Shown here: one piece after another, positions 24,094-33,856 of the stretch | How the letters are laid out: each line of letters opens with the position of its first letter | Position numbering within the stretch: the first letter of the stretch is position 1 | Assembly (NCBI RefSeq): GCF_002002735.1 | Contig: NZ_MUNY01000057.1 | Coordinates: forward strand, 1-48,785 | Reading direction: 5' to 3' | DNA from: Algoriphagus sp. A40 | GTDB taxonomy: Bacteria > Bacteroidota > Bacteroidia > Cytophagales > Cyclobacteriaceae | DNA: 48,785 nt | Notes under the pieces: model-generated | What the model was told of the DNA's origin: nothing | Databases searched by the model: none | What the model saw: the letters and a program-made list of their open reading frames with translations, nothing else | Program-made: the position numbers and the translations under genes

Positions 24094-26331
24094 CTAATAA
24101 TTCAAACCCAATTTGATTCCCCCATACCAATTCCTTGTAGGAGCGGGCTGATAATATCTGCCTCCAAAAGCATTCAGGTCATTGCCCATTGAATAACTTT
24201 CATCCAGTAGGTTATCCACTCCGGCAAAAAGCTCCAAATCCCAGTTTCCTAAATTCCGGACAAATCCAACTCGGGTATTGACCAGATTGTAGGACTCCTG
24301 ATACACGGTATTGGCATCATTGAGCGGGATTTCATCGGTAAACTGATGAGTAAAATTGAGATAGAATCCGATGGACGTTCTCAAATCCAATCGACTGACC
24401 AGGTTGTGTGGAGGTACTCCGGTTAAGTCGTTTCCGGAGAAATCATTGTCCTGTTTTGCATAATCCTCAAACTTGAAAAACTGTCCGGTATAGGCCGTCC
24501 CAATCAAGAGGTCTTTGAAAAATCCAGCTGAATTTCTCAAAATAGCATAATCCACCGATGCTTCGATACCTTTTTGGTCAGTCGCTCCGGCATTTCGGAA
24601 AAGGACAACCCCATTTTCGTTGGTGTATGTGGTAATCGTCTCATCCAATTTGAGATAATATACTGTCAAATCCACATTCAGTTTCTCCCTGCCAAGCCGA
24701 TACCCCAGCTCGTAATTGACTCCTTTTTCCGCCTCCAAATCAAGATTTAAGCTCCCCTCATTGGTTCGGACTTCGTCAATAGTCGGAGGAGAAAATCCGC
24801 TGCTGATCGATCCGTACACCGAACTGAAGGAATTCATCCTGTAATTCAAAGCTACTCGGGGAACGACTATCGGATCAAACTTTCGGGATTGAACTCCGGT
24901 GGGTCCACCAGTCGCATCGATTTGCCGATCGATTTCATAGCCGGAGAAATTTTCACTTAGGCCAAGGGTTACGAGCATTTTGGTGCTCAGGTTCCATTCT
25001 GCTTGCTGAAAAAAGAAGCCCTGGTAAGCTCTGAGTTTGTCGGAAAACCGGACGGTATCAGCTATTCCTGCGCGATTGCCGAAATTCTGGGCGTCTGTTA
25101 AGCCGTTTTGGTATTCCCCTCCTGCGATCAGCCTGAGGGCCTTTCCTGCCAATTCCCCGTCATGGGTAAACTTGGTTCTCAGGCCATATCCAAAACCCAA
25201 TTCCTTTTTGTAATCCAAAATAAAGGGATTTTCGAAGTCATTGGTGTTGAGGTAAAGCGTCGTGTTGTTGCTGGTTTTATCAGAAAAGCGGTACAAATGA
25301 CCCAAAGAAAGCAAGAGCGCCTGCTGGGAGATCGAGCTATTTTGAGCCACCGAACCCGGTCGGGCCTGAGTGGGATCGGCAGCGACTTGATCGGCATTCA
25401 ACGCGCCTGGAATCTGGTAGTCGAGGTCAGAAACCAGCAATTGAGTCCGGATTTCCTGCTTTTCCGAAACCGGGAAAAAGCCTCCCAACTGAAAAACCTG
25501 TCGATCCACAGCCGAGTGATCCCGATAACCATCCGATTTTTGACTGACGAAAGAAGCCTCCACTCCACCCTCTCCGACTTGCTGAGAAAGACCCAACCTG
25601 AATCGGCTCAATCCAAAATCTCCTGCCAAATACTCGGTGGAAACTCTGTTCCCAACCAAACTCGGCTGGCTGAAAAGTGAAATTGCCCCACCGTTTCCTG
25701 CTCCATAAATACTTCCTGAAGGACCCTTGACGACCTGGGAAGTTTTGATGTTTGCAAGATCCAAGAGATTCAAAGCAGTGGTGCCGTCCGGTGCAGTGAA
25801 AGGAACTTCATTCCAATACACTTTGACATTTCTCACCCCAAAAGGAGACCGCAAAGAACTTCCGCGGATCGAAACCCGGTAACTGGCAGGAGCTCTTTCC
25901 TCAATTCTTACCCCGGCTTTTTGATTGAAGGCATTGACAGGAGAAGTTTCATTGAAGCGGTTGAAATCACGCTCGCTGACCACGGCAATAGCTGCTGATT
26001 GCTCCAAAAGCGGTCTTTCGCTTTCAAAGGCTGAAACAGTAACTGTCGCCAGATTCAAAACAGTGGGCACCAATTGAACTTCGTGCTCACCCGGTCCAAA
26101 AGTTATTTCCTGACTTTCATAACCTTCAAGGGCAAAGTTGAAATTCATTTCTGTGCTTCCTGGAAAAGCAATAATTCCGGAAGAATTGGTACGCTGGATT
26201 TTTTCACTTCCGGCTTTTACCCTGACACCTTCAATTGGATTACCTGAAACCTGATCAGTGATTTTAAGTTGGATTTGGGCTTGAAGCCCTGAACTGATTA
26301 ACAGGAATATCAGGATGAGAATCTTTTTCAT
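24094..26331 (-). CDS. TonB-dependent outer-membrane receptor
   Basis: 745 residues. Signal peptide (MKKILILIFLLISSGLQA), CarboxypepD_reg-like domain (about 20-95), plug (about 105-215, with RVSIRGSSLRSPFGVRNVKVY and GPSGSIYGAGNGGAISLFS), then a 22-strand barrel ending in the aromatic C-terminus GIKLGLNY. It should take up a siderophore, vitamin or sugar with TonB. The plug and barrel resemble siderophore and Fe-type receptors, but no ligand gene is near. It is divergent from the PVC-type dehydrogenase (232-bp gap). Confidence 0.88.
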   Translation of the reverse strand: MKKILILIFLLISSGLQAQIQLKITDQVSGNPIEGVRVKAGSEKIQRTNSSGIIAFPGSTEMNFNFALEGYESQEITFGPGEHEVQLVPTVLNLATVTVSAFESERPLLEQSAAIAVVSERDFNRFNETSPVNAFNQKAGVRIEERAPASYRVSIRGSSLRSPFGVRNVKVYWNEVPFTAPDGTTALNLLDLANIKTSQVVKGPSGSIYGAGNGGAISLFSQPSLVGNRVSTEYLAGDFGLSRFRLGLSQQVGEGGVEASFVSQKSDGYRDHSAVDRQVFQLGGFFPVSEKQEIRTQLLVSDLDYQIPGALNADQVAADPTQARPGSVAQNSSISQQALLLSLGHLYRFSDKTSNNTTLYLNTNDFENPFILDYKKELGFGYGLRTKFTHDGELAGKALRLIAGGEYQNGLTDAQNFGNRAGIADTVRFSDKLRAYQGFFFQQAEWNLSTKMLVTLGLSENFSGYEIDRQIDATGGPTGVQSRKFDPIVVPRVALNYRMNSFSSVYGSISSGFSPPTIDEVRTNEGSLNLDLEAEKGVNYELGYRLGREKLNVDLTVYYLKLDETITTYTNENGVVLFRNAGATDQKGIEASVDYAILRNSAGFFKDLLIGTAYTGQFFKFEDYAKQDNDFSGNDLTGVPPHNLVSRLDLRTSIGFYLNFTHQFTDEIPLNDANTVYQESYNLVNTRVGFVRNLGNWDLELFAGVDNLLDESYSMGNDLNAFGGRYYQPAPTRNWYGGIKLGLNY

Positions 26332-26563
26332 ACAGGAAAATTAAGAGGAAACTTGCAGACAAAAGCCTGAAAATTGCCCAATGGTTTCTTTTTGGTCTGC
26401 CAAAGTGAATATTTTTCCGGTTCACCTCATTCTGAGTCCTTCCCTAAAGCTGGATCAGTTTTGAGAATTCATTTAAAAAAGATAATTTCTGTGAAATTTT
26501 CTTTTGAAAGTTTGAGTTTTCGCAGAAGTTTTAATTAAACCCAAATCACCTAGCCTGACTTTT

Positions 26564-29500
26564 ATGAAACATTTCATTCCTGTTTTACTGGGAGCAGTTC
26601 TGTTATTTTCCTGCAAAAAAGATCAAGTTGCAGGCGAATACGACCCCGATGCCTTTGTCAATCCCGAGCTTTTCAAAGACCATATCCGGACTACTGATTT
26701 CCAAACTCCCGAACAGGAAATGGCCGGTTTCCACTTACCTCCGGGATTCGAAATCAACCTCTACGCTTCTGAGCCGGATATCACCAAACCGATCAACATG
26801 GAGTTTGACGACAGGGGCAGGCTCTGGGTAACACACTCTATCGAATATCCCTATGAAGCCTCCACAGGGTCAGGCGTTGACAAAATCACCATTTTGGAAG
26901 ATACTGACGGCGATGGCAAGGCTGACAAATTCACGGATTTTGCAAGCGATCTGAATATCCCAATCGGAATCATGCCGGTCAAAGGTGGCGCAGTCGCTTA
27001 CAGTATTCCGAACATTTACTTTTTCGAAGACAAAAACGGAGACGACAGATACGATGAAAAGCGTGTTCTTTTAGGTCCGTTTGGTCACGAGGATACCCAT
27101 GGAATGATCAACAACTTCATGCGGGGACTGGATGGATGGATTTATTCCTCCCATGGTTTCCGAAATACCTCAAATGTATCCGGCGCGGACAAAGACTCTA
27201 TCCACATGACTTCGGGAAATACGTTCCGGTTTAGAATCGACGGAAGCCGAGTAGAGCAGACCACCTATGGTCGTGTCAACCCATTTGGATTTGCGGTGGA
27301 TGATCTGGGCTATCTCTATTCCGCCGACTGTCATTCCATGCCAATTTATCAGACGATCAGTCAGGGGGACTATCCACACTTTGGGAAAAAAGCTCCGGGT
27401 TTGGGTTTTGGGCCTCAGATGATGGACTACCAAATTGGCTCCACAGCACTTTCAGGCCTTGCGTATTACAATGGCCCTGCTTTTCCCGAAGAATACAGAA
27501 ATAGCTTTTACTCTGGCGATGTGGTCGCCTCACGGGTGAGCAGAAATACTGTTTCCTATGAAGGTTCTACTCCGAAAGCTAAACTCGAAAAGGACTTTTT
27601 GGTGAGCGAAGATCCTTGGTTTAGACCGGTGGATATCAAGATCGGACCAGATGGAGCTTTGTACATCGCGGATTTCTATAACCGGATCATCGGGCATTAC
27701 GAAGTGTCGCTCGACCATCCGGGACGTGACCGAAAAAGCGGTCGAATCTGGAGAATTACCTACAAAGGAGAAACTGACAAAAAGATTGATTGGTCAAAGG
27801 CCACAATAGATGAACTTCTGAAAGGCTTGGGCAGCAGCACTTACAGCCAACGCATGATGGCTTCCAACCGAATTGTGGACTTCACAGGATCTGAGGCTGC
27901 AGCACCCTTGAAAAATCTTGTAAAAGACAACAAGACAACCTCAGAACAAAAAGTACATGCACTTTGGGCTTTGAAAAGGCTGAATGCACTGAGCCAGGAA
28001 GAACTTGCCCAGGCTGCAAAAAGCAATGATCAGGAAGTGAGAGTGCATGCCTACCGGATTTTAGCGGAATATGAATCCCTGGACCAAAATCAGCGGGCTT
28101 TAGCTTTGGAAGGAATCCAGCACACCGATCCCCACACCCAGCGAGCGGCAGCAGATGTGCTGGTAAGACATCCGCATTCGGACAACATCAAACCCATTGC
28201 CACCGTGGCCCAAGCTGTGCCGACGACTGACACGCACCTGAAATACACGCTGATGATCGCTCTCCGAAATCATCTCAGAGAACCTGAAATCCTGAATGCT
28301 GCGGTTGGCCAAACCTGGACAGAACCGGAAACAAAAGTGCTTATGGACGCCATGACAGATGTTCCGTCACCCCTTGCCTCAGAATTCCTCTATGCCAATT
28401 TGAAAAAGTTCGATTCCCCCCGTGATCGGACAGTTGTTTACTTAGAGCATGTGGGAAGATTCATTCCTGAAGCCCAATTGGCACAGGTGATTGATTTCAC
28501 CAAGGAAAAATTCAAAGATGATGCTCCAGCCCAATACACCTTGCACAACACGATTCAAACCGGTATCGGACAGCGGGGCGGTGCAGGAAATAAAAAGCAA
28601 ATGACCGATTGGGCTGTGAGTTTTGCGGGAGATTTCCTGAAAAATCTGGAAAACAAACCCCAGCCAATTGCCGATCAGCCCTCTGCACATGCGGACGAGG
28701 AATATGAGTTTTACGAGGAAATCTCCAGACAACAGGTGTTTGCTGCAACTATTGCGAGTGAAAATAAGGTGAGTGCTTATGAGAGCGGGCTTCAAAATCT
28801 GCTGAATACCAAATGGGCAAAAAACCGGGCAAGAGCCATGGCCGGAAAGGCCTTGCTGGATCTCAGTCCCAGTAAAAATGTGGCTCTTGTGGAAAGTAAG
28901 TTGAACGATAGCGATGAAGAACCAGCTTTTCGGGAGGAACTTGCCCGAACGATCGGCAACTCCTCATATTCCGGAGTTGTTTCACTTTTGAACAAATCTC
29001 TGAAAGATGCTCCCAACGGCCTGCAGGCAGCAATTGCTTCTGTTTTTGTCAAATCAGCTGAAGGGCGAGCCAATTTGATCAAAGCGGCAAAAGATGGATC
29101 TATTCCACCGAGAACCTTAATGGACAGAAGGTACAATGAACAGCTACTTTCCAATTTAACCCCGGCACAACGAAAGGAATATGACGCCCTAACCTCCGGG
29201 CTGGAATCTATGCTGGAAGAACGGCAAAAACTCATCGAAACCAGAATGGCAAGGTTTGATCCAAAACCTGATGTGGAGTTGGGCAAAGCGGTTTTTATGA
29301 ATACATGTAGTGTTTGTCATCAAATCAATGGCGAGGGAGGAATCATCGGGCCTCAATTGGATGGAATCGGCAACTGGGGAAGACGGGCATTGGCTGAAAA
29401 AATGCTGGATCCCAACCGCAATATTTCCCAAGCCTTCAAAACCTATACTCTAACTCTAAATGACGGCAAAGTGCTAAGCGGCCTGTTCCGAAGAAATGAA

Positions 29501-29671
29501 GGAGAACTGGAAGTTTATGCAAACAATGCCGGTCAAGAATTTACCGTGAGCAAAAATGATATCAAGGAAAAGAAGGTATCCCAATACACGTTGATGCCGG
29601 ACAATTTTGGTGAATCTATTTCCGAAGAGGATTTTGATGCGCTGATCGGATTTTTGCTGACCCAGAAATAA
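26564..29671 (+). CDS. PVC-type dehydrogenase/cytochrome c lipoprotein with HEAT repeats
   Basis: 1035 residues. A lipobox (LLFSC) makes it a periplasm-facing lipoprotein. Residues about 50-410 form a beta-propeller dehydrogenase domain (TIGR02604 type: NMEFDDRGRLWVTHSIEYPY, PVDIKIGPDGALYIADFYN), then a HEAT-like alpha-solenoid to about 900, then a class I cytochrome c domain with CSVCH (C915, C918, H919) and probable axial M1011 (TLMPDNF). This fusion, common in Planctomycetes, Verrucomicrobia and Bacteroidota, is thought to oxidise sugars or alcohols and pass electrons to the haem. Substrate unknown. First gene of a run with the FG-GAP lipoprotein. Confidence 0.87.
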   Translation: MKHFIPVLLGAVLLFSCKKDQVAGEYDPDAFVNPELFKDHIRTTDFQTPEQEMAGFHLPPGFEINLYASEPDITKPINMEFDDRGRLWVTHSIEYPYEASTGSGVDKITILEDTDGDGKADKFTDFASDLNIPIGIMPVKGGAVAYSIPNIYFFEDKNGDDRYDEKRVLLGPFGHEDTHGMINNFMRGLDGWIYSSHGFRNTSNVSGADKDSIHMTSGNTFRFRIDGSRVEQTTYGRVNPFGFAVDDLGYLYSADCHSMPIYQTISQGDYPHFGKKAPGLGFGPQMMDYQIGSTALSGLAYYNGPAFPEEYRNSFYSGDVVASRVSRNTVSYEGSTPKAKLEKDFLVSEDPWFRPVDIKIGPDGALYIADFYNRIIGHYEVSLDHPGRDRKSGRIWRITYKGETDKKIDWSKATIDELLKGLGSSTYSQRMMASNRIVDFTGSEAAAPLKNLVKDNKTTSEQKVHALWALKRLNALSQEELAQAAKSNDQEVRVHAYRILAEYESLDQNQRALALEGIQHTDPHTQRAAADVLVRHPHSDNIKPIATVAQAVPTTDTHLKYTLMIALRNHLREPEILNAAVGQTWTEPETKVLMDAMTDVPSPLASEFLYANLKKFDSPRDRTVVYLEHVGRFIPEAQLAQVIDFTKEKFKDDAPAQYTLHNTIQTGIGQRGGAGNKKQMTDWAVSFAGDFLKNLENKPQPIADQPSAHADEEYEFYEEISRQQVFAATIASENKVSAYESGLQNLLNTKWAKNRARAMAGKALLDLSPSKNVALVESKLNDSDEEPAFREELARTIGNSSYSGVVSLLNKSLKDAPNGLQAAIASVFVKSAEGRANLIKAAKDGSIPPRTLMDRRYNEQLLSNLTPAQRKEYDALTSGLESMLEERQKLIETRMARFDPKPDVELGKAVFMNTCSVCHQINGEGGIIGPQLDGIGNWGRRALAEKMLDPNRNISQAFKTYTLTLNDGKVLSGLFRRNEGELEVYANNAGQEFTVSKNDIKEKKVSQYTLMPDNFGESISEEDFDALIGFLLTQK

Positions 29672-29731
29672 TCCTGTCAAAAAAATCCGGAAAAACCCAA
29701 TTCATAACATGACCTAAAACCGAAACAAGAC

Positions 29732-30916
29732 ATGAAAAGCTACTTCCCTTCTTTAACTCTGGTCGTCACGCTGGCAAGTATAATTTCCTGCCAGGCTCAA
29801 CTGATGAAAGACCGTGATGTCAGCGGAGATATTCCTTTCAAAAAAACAGTCCTCTTTTCAGAATTCGTTTCTGAGGGAGTTGCTGTGGGAGATGTGAATA
29901 ATGACGGCTCGATGGATGTGTTGGCTGGACCTTTTTGGTTTGAGGCCCCAAATTGGGAAAGACATGAAATCTATACGCCCAAACTCTATGTAGCGGAAAA
30001 GGAATGGAGCAATTCGATGCTCAACTTTTCCCTGGATGTCAACCAAGATGGCTGGGTGGATTTCATTCGGGTGGATTTCCCGGGAAAAGCCGTCTATTGG
30101 CATGAAAACCCTCAGGGAAAAGACGAACATTGGAAGGAACACCTGATTCATGAAACAGTGGGGAATGAGTCTCCCAATTTTGTGGATATCGATGGAGATG
30201 GGCGAAAGGACATTCTTTGTGGCGATGTGGCAAACAAACAGATGATCTGGCTAAAATCTCCGACAGTGCCAGGTGATTTGATTTGGAAAAAGTACACCGT
30301 CAGTCAACCCGGCACCCCCGGATCGGAAAATTTTTCCCACGGGTTGGGCTATTCGGACATCAACGGTGATGGGAAAAATGATGTGATTTTCAGAGAGGGC
30401 TGGTGGGAAAATCCCGGTGACCCAACCCGTCCAGATTGGAAATGGCACCCTTCCAACTTAGGTGATCCCAGTTCTCACATGTATTCATTTGACTTTAATA
30501 ATGACGGAAATCTTGATGTTTTCACTGCTTCTGCCCATGAGCGGGGAATCTGGTGGCACGAAAATGAAGGAGACGGTTCCGATCAGAAATTCATCCGACA
30601 TACGCTGACCGAAGAAATGTCCGAAACCCATGCTATTGCTTTTGAGGATATCAACGGTGACGGGAAAAAGGATTTCGTGACCGGCAAGCGGTACTATGCC
30701 CACATGCGCCAGGGGACCGGAGCTTTAGAGCCTGCCTACCTTTATTGGTTTGAATTTGTGCCTGGCAAAGAGCCGAAGTGGCTGGCGCATCAGATCGATG
30801 ATGATTCTGGCGTGGGTCTCAATGTAGTCGCTGAGGATATCAATGGGGATGGACTTACCGATGTAGTGATCGCCAATAAGAAAGGGATTTTTGTTTTTTC
30901 TCAATTAGAAAATTGA
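29732..30916 (+). CDS. FG-GAP/VCBS repeat lipoprotein
   Basis: 394 residues. Lipoprotein signal with IISC (TLASIISCQAQ). About six FG-GAP/VCBS repeats follow, each with a calcium-binding loop such as DVNNDGSMD, DIDGDGRKD, DINGDGKND, DFNNDGNLD and DINGDGLTD. A beta-propeller of this kind binds glycans or proteins at the surface. It begins 60 bp after the PVC-type dehydrogenase gene on the same strand, so it is probably a partner on one transcript, perhaps in substrate binding. Confidence 0.85.
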   Translation: MKSYFPSLTLVVTLASIISCQAQLMKDRDVSGDIPFKKTVLFSEFVSEGVAVGDVNNDGSMDVLAGPFWFEAPNWERHEIYTPKLYVAEKEWSNSMLNFSLDVNQDGWVDFIRVDFPGKAVYWHENPQGKDEHWKEHLIHETVGNESPNFVDIDGDGRKDILCGDVANKQMIWLKSPTVPGDLIWKKYTVSQPGTPGSENFSHGLGYSDINGDGKNDVIFREGWWENPGDPTRPDWKWHPSNLGDPSSHMYSFDFNNDGNLDVFTASAHERGIWWHENEGDGSDQKFIRHTLTEEMSETHAIAFEDINGDGKKDFVTGKRYYAHMRQGTGALEPAYLYWFEFVPGKEPKWLAHQIDDDSGVGLNVVAEDINGDGLTDVVIANKKGIFVFSQLEN

Positions 30917-31131
30917 AAGATTTTAAAATTGGAAAATTGGCCGTTTGAAGGAGCTTAGAGGCAACTAACGTAAGGAATTTCGAATGACCTACGGACTAAA
31001 AACTATAGTCTGAGCAGATGTTAATTGGCGGCTATTTTTTTATTATTTATAAAAACGGGTCAGGACTTCCTGTATTTTTTTCTTTATTTAATCGCATAAA
31101 ATAGGTAGTATCAACCCGAAATTTACCCATT

Positions 31132-33186
31132 ATGAAAAAGTACATTTGGCCGTTTTTGGCACTTGGCCTTAGTTATTGTCAGGAAAAAGCAGCGCCTCCT
31201 GCACCAATTTTGCCAGTACCGAATGAGCGGCAGATTGCTTGGCAGGAATTGCAGTATTACGGTTTTGTCCACTTCAACATGAATACTTTTTCGGACAGAG
31301 AATGGGGATTCGGAGACGAAAAACCTGAGCAGTTTAATCCCACCGAACTGGATGCCAAGCAATGGGCCCGAGTAGCCAAAGAAGCCGGAATGAAAGGCCT
31401 GATCATTACCGCCAAACACCATGATGGTTTTGTACTTTGGCCTTCCGCCTATACGGAGCATTCTGTAAAAAACAGCCCATGGCGCGACGGAAAAGGCGAT
31501 TTGATCAAGGAATTTGCAGATGCATGCCGAGCAGAAGGACTGAAGGTCGGAATCTATTATTCTCCTTGGGACAGAAATCATCCTGACTATGGCAAGCCGG
31601 AATACGTCACCTACATGCGCAACCAGCTGACCGAATTGCTGACCAATTACGGAGAAATCTATGAAATCTGGTTTGATGGAGCCAATGGCGGTACCGGCTG
31701 GTACGGCGGTGCAAACGAGGAGCGAAAAGTCGATAAATTTACCTATTACGACTGGCCTACGACCATCGATTTGGTCCGAAAACTGCAGCCAAAAGCGATG
31801 CTTTTCAGCGATGCCGGACCGGATGTACGCTGGGTGGGCAATGAACACGGCTTTGCCTACGAGACCACCTGGTCTAATCTAATGCGCGATTCGGTCTATG
31901 CCGGAATGCCTGAATTTTCTGAAAAATGGGCAACCGGTCAGGAAAATGGTACACATTGGGTTCCTGCGGAGTCAGATGTGAGTATCCGTCCGGGATGGTA
32001 TTATCATGCCTATGAGGATCACAAAGTCAGGACTTTGCCGGATCTCATGGAGATTTATTACAAAAGCATTGGTCAAAACAGTTCTTTGCTGATCAATTTC
32101 CCTGTTGATCGCCGGGGCTTGATCCATGAAAAAGACGAGGAGGCTATCCTTCAACTAGCTGCCAAAATCAAGGAAGACTTTGCTGTGAATCTTGCAAAGG
32201 AAGCTTCAGCAGAATCAACTTCCGAGCGGGGATTTGGCTACGAAGCAGAAAACCTTTTGGACGGGGATTTCAATACCTATTGGTCAACTCCTGACGGTGA
32301 AATTCAGGCTTCAGTTGAATTGGATTTTGGGAAAGAGGTTTCTTTCAACCGCCTTTTGCTCCAGGAATTTGTCAATCTGGGTCAGCGGGTCAAGGCTTTT
32401 TCCTTGGAAAAAGAAGTAAACGGTACTTGGAAAAAGGTAGCCAATGGGACGACCATCGGTTATAAACGAATCCTGAGATTCCCCGATACCCAAGCTCAAA
32501 AAATCAGAATCAATTTTCTGGATGGAAAAGGAATTCCTGTGATTTCCGAAATCGGGGTGTACTCCGCTCCGGCATTGCTTTTTCCTCCCAAAATCATCCG
32601 AACCCCAGCTGGAAAAGTGACCATCACCGCTGCTGAGAAAAGCCAGAAAATCTACTTTACTACAGATGGAAATGCTCCAAAATCAGGAGAAAACCCCTTC
32701 AAAGGGGAGCTGGAAGTTTTGGAAGCTACCACTGTGCAGGCTATTGCCGTCGATCCCATTTCCGGCAAAAGCTCTGAACCAGCCCGCGTGGATTTTGATT
32801 TGGCCAAAGGAAACTGGAAGGCAGTTTCTGCCGATTCAAATGTTGTAAGGGCGGTAGATGAAAAAACTCAGACCTATTGGACCTCTCAAAATAATGAACT
32901 GGTCTTGGATCTTGGTAGAGAAGTCCCCATAAAAGGGTTTACCTATCTGCCAATGCAGGCAAGGTATCCCAGCGGATACATCGCAGCATATTCCATCCAA
33001 TTAAGTCAGGACGGAAAAAGCTGGAAAGAAGCAGCAAAGGGTGAGTTTTCAAACATTCAAAACAGCCCGATCGAGCAGCTTATCCGATTTGATCAGGTTC
33101 CCGCGAAATTCATCAAACTGAAAGCATTGAGAACGGCGGACGGAAATCCGGCTACTTTCGGCGAATTTGGAGTCTTGACCAAATAA
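31132..33186 (+). CDS. GH29 alpha-L-fucosidase with discoidin and chitobiase-like C-terminal domains
   Basis: 684 residues. A signal with possible lipobox LSYC (residues 13-16). GH29 catalytic domain to about 350: HFNMNTFSDREWGFGDE, ITAKHHDGFVLWPS, and IWFDGANGG with D182 as the probable nucleophile; the general acid is not conserved across GH29 and is not assigned. An F5/8 type C (discoidin) domain (about 355-480), a CHB_HEX_C-like domain (about 485-560) and a second discoidin domain (to the end) follow. It should release fucose from glycans, with the accessory domains binding sugar. The 215-bp leader shows no clear -7 box. Confidence 0.87.
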   Translation: MKKYIWPFLALGLSYCQEKAAPPAPILPVPNERQIAWQELQYYGFVHFNMNTFSDREWGFGDEKPEQFNPTELDAKQWARVAKEAGMKGLIITAKHHDGFVLWPSAYTEHSVKNSPWRDGKGDLIKEFADACRAEGLKVGIYYSPWDRNHPDYGKPEYVTYMRNQLTELLTNYGEIYEIWFDGANGGTGWYGGANEERKVDKFTYYDWPTTIDLVRKLQPKAMLFSDAGPDVRWVGNEHGFAYETTWSNLMRDSVYAGMPEFSEKWATGQENGTHWVPAESDVSIRPGWYYHAYEDHKVRTLPDLMEIYYKSIGQNSSLLINFPVDRRGLIHEKDEEAILQLAAKIKEDFAVNLAKEASAESTSERGFGYEAENLLDGDFNTYWSTPDGEIQASVELDFGKEVSFNRLLLQEFVNLGQRVKAFSLEKEVNGTWKKVANGTTIGYKRILRFPDTQAQKIRINFLDGKGIPVISEIGVYSAPALLFPPKIIRTPAGKVTITAAEKSQKIYFTTDGNAPKSGENPFKGELEVLEATTVQAIAVDPISGKSSEPARVDFDLAKGNWKAVSADSNVVRAVDEKTQTYWTSQNNELVLDLGREVPIKGFTYLPMQARYPSGYIAAYSIQLSQDGKSWKEAAKGEFSNIQNSPIEQLIRFDQVPAKFIKLKALRTADGNPATFGEFGVLTK

Positions 33187-33206
33187 AGGGGAATTGCCGC
33201 CTTTTA

Positions 33207-33214
33207 TACTTTTG
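33207..33214 (+). promoter_or_regulatory. -7 promoter box of the GMC oxidoreductase operon
   Basis: TACTTTTG is a perfect TAnnTTTG box 69 bases before ATG 33284. It would start the pair at 33284 and 33849. A -33 element is not clear. Confidence 0.5.
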
Positions 33215-33283
33215 GCTGTGGATTTCAGGTAATTTTCCCTACTTTCTGATCTCAATTGCTTTACACCCAATTAACAAATCTAT

Positions 33284-33856
33284 ATGAACAGACGGATCGC
33301 ACTGCGGCACCTCGCACTGATCTCCGGAGGACTCGTCTTGATTCCCTCTTGTGATTTCAGCAGCGATGATATCCTCGCCGCGTATGAAAACCTCAAGGTG
33401 ACCGCTTCCCAAAAGGCCCTCCTGGGAGTAATTTCGGACACCATTATTCCGGCAGGAGAAATCAAGGGAGCACTAAACCTAGAAGTCCCGGACTTTATCC
33501 TGGTCATGGTCAATGACTGTTTTACCAAAGAAAATCAGGACAAGTTTACTGCTGGCTTAGCGGCTTTTCCAACATACTCACTGAAAATAGCAGGCAAAAA
33601 ATTCGATGCACTTTCTGTCAAAGAAAAGGAAGAATTGATCCTCAACGGAACCAAGCTGGAAGGCGATGAAACACCAGAAGGAAAGGAAAGAGCCAACATT
33701 TCTTACTTCCTTAATTCCACAAAACGATTTACCATTCAAGGCTATATGGCTTCAGAATACATCCAAACTGAAATCATTCCATACTCTCTCATTCCTGGCG
33801 AATACAATGGCGCAGTCCTGATCTCCGACCTTCAAAAACCGCGCATCAATGGCTAA
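33284..33856 (+). CDS. Gluconate 2-dehydrogenase subunit 3 family lipoprotein
   Basis: 190 residues. The N-terminus (MNRRIALRHLALISGGLVLIPSCDF) has twin arginines and a lipobox IPSC, as expected for Tat-type export and lipid anchoring. The rest is the small helical subunit family, with SDTIIPAG in the N-terminal third. The family accompanies FAD-dependent GMC dehydrogenases as a small subunit that aids maturation or electron transfer. Its stop overlaps the start of the GMC gene by 8 bp (33849-33856), which fits a tight pair. Confidence 0.86.
   Translation: MNRRIALRHLALISGGLVLIPSCDFSSDDILAAYENLKVTASQKALLGVISDTIIPAGEIKGALNLEVPDFILVMVNDCFTKENQDKFTAGLAAFPTYSLKIAGKKFDALSVKEKEELILNGTKLEGDETPEGKERANISYFLNSTKRFTIQGYMASEYIQTEIIPYSLIPGEYNGAVLISDLQKPRING

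Noticed and set aside
31030..31090. Riboswitch or terminator before the fucosidase
   Set aside because: The only stem (CAGG/CCTG) is too short and no conserved riboswitch core is seen.
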